Below, piece after piece: positions 5,767 to 5,969 of a stretch of DNA of 5,969 nt. Location of the stretch: the NCBI GenBank assembly GCA_000432275.1, contig HF995321.1, positions 33,310 to 39,278 of the forward strand. Direction: 5' to 3'. Under the pieces are notes generated by a model. That model did not search any database. It saw only the letters and a program-made list of their open reading frames with translations, and was not told where the DNA came from. The DNA is from Proteobacteria bacterium CAG:495. Lineage in GTDB: Bacteria > Pseudomonadota > Alphaproteobacteria > RF32 > CAG-239. Positions within the stretch are counted from its first letter, which is position 1. Every line of letters starts with the position of its first letter. The position numbers and the translations under genes are program-made.

Positions 5767-5969
5767 GACCGTTAAAAGAAATCTGTCAGATTTTAGACGT
5801 ATTTAAGGCTGCCGACCCTAATCCGGGAAGCGAATTGGAATATCACAATGCGTTTACACTGCTGGTAGCGATTGTCCTCTCCGCGCAAAGTACCGACAAA
5901 GGCGTCAACAAAGCGACCAAAGAGCTTTTCAAAATAGCCGATACTCCCGCCAAAATGGCGGCTCCCGGC
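5763..5969 (+). CDS. nth: Endonuclease III, N-terminal part (3' end outside window)
   Basis: The first 69 residues of a frame still open at the right edge. Endonuclease III is a bifunctional DNA glycosylase/AP lyase that removes oxidised pyrimidines in base excision repair. The visible part shows the family's N-terminal helical core: LEYHNAFTLLVAIVLSAQ (25-42) followed by STDKGVNKATKELF, matching the conserved LLSAQ-TD-xVN segment. The helix-hairpin-helix, the catalytic Lys and Asp, and the FeS-cluster cysteines would lie beyond the window. The start is well supported: GGAGGAGT (5749-5756) sits 7 nt upstream, and the ATG overlaps the tsaD stop as ATGA, indicating coupled translation. MutY and other HhH-GPD relatives are less likely given the LSAQSTD motif. 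Confidence 0.93.
   Translation, partial: MRPLKEICQILDVFKAADPNPGSELEYHNAFTLLVAIVLSAQSTDKGVNKATKELFKIADTPAKMAAPG

Noticed and set aside
1..5969. CRISPR array, insertion sequence, toxin-antitoxin or phage-defence genes
   Set aside because: No direct repeat array, transposase motif, terminal repeats or small paired ORFs with recognisable motifs were found; the dense gene layout leaves little room.

Overview
The window looks like chromosomal DNA of an alphaproteobacterium with roughly balanced base composition. Three things point there: a COG4223-type Mic60/mitofilin homologue, which in bacteria is essentially alphaproteobacterial; a shikimate kinase tail directly linked to a CNNM/CBS protein; and tsaD lying divergently from the Mic60 gene. 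A host-associated or anaerobic member of the class would fit the archaeal-type sugar kinase and the missing heme genes, but that lifestyle is inference. The DNA is packed almost end to end with genes; the only sizeable intergenic gap is 109 bp. I see no mobile element, CRISPR array, tRNA or rRNA.

Layout. (1) Positions 1-1554, plus strand: the end of aroK (shikimate kinase, partial) runs through a one-base stop/start overlap into a complete CNNM-CBS-CorC_HlyC membrane protein. (2) Positions 4580-1520, minus strand: a three-gene operon of Mic60-like membrane protein, ADP-dependent phosphofructokinase/glucokinase-family kinase, and a short N-formylglutamate amidohydrolase-like protein. Its last gene overlaps the CNNM gene tail-to-tail by 35 bp, in a segment that also holds a perfect hairpin and a 10-bp palindrome. 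(3) Positions 4581-4689: an AT-rich divergent promoter region with two inverted repeats. (4) Positions 4690-5969, plus strand: tsaD (tRNA t6A synthesis) runs through an ATGA overlap into nth (endonuclease III, cut by the window end).

The main point of interest is the minus-strand operon. In typical alphaproteobacteria, as I recall the synteny, tsaD faces hemC-hemD-mic60-hemY. Here hemC and hemD are absent between tsaD and mic60, and hemY is replaced downstream by a kinase whose motifs match the archaeal/eukaryotic ADP-dependent sugar kinases. aroB, usually between aroK and the CNNM gene, is also missing. The locus therefore looks like a pared-down and rewired version of two conserved alphaproteobacterial neighbourhoods. 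It may link an inner-membrane shaping protein with ADP-driven glycolysis, although co-transcription alone does not prove a functional link.
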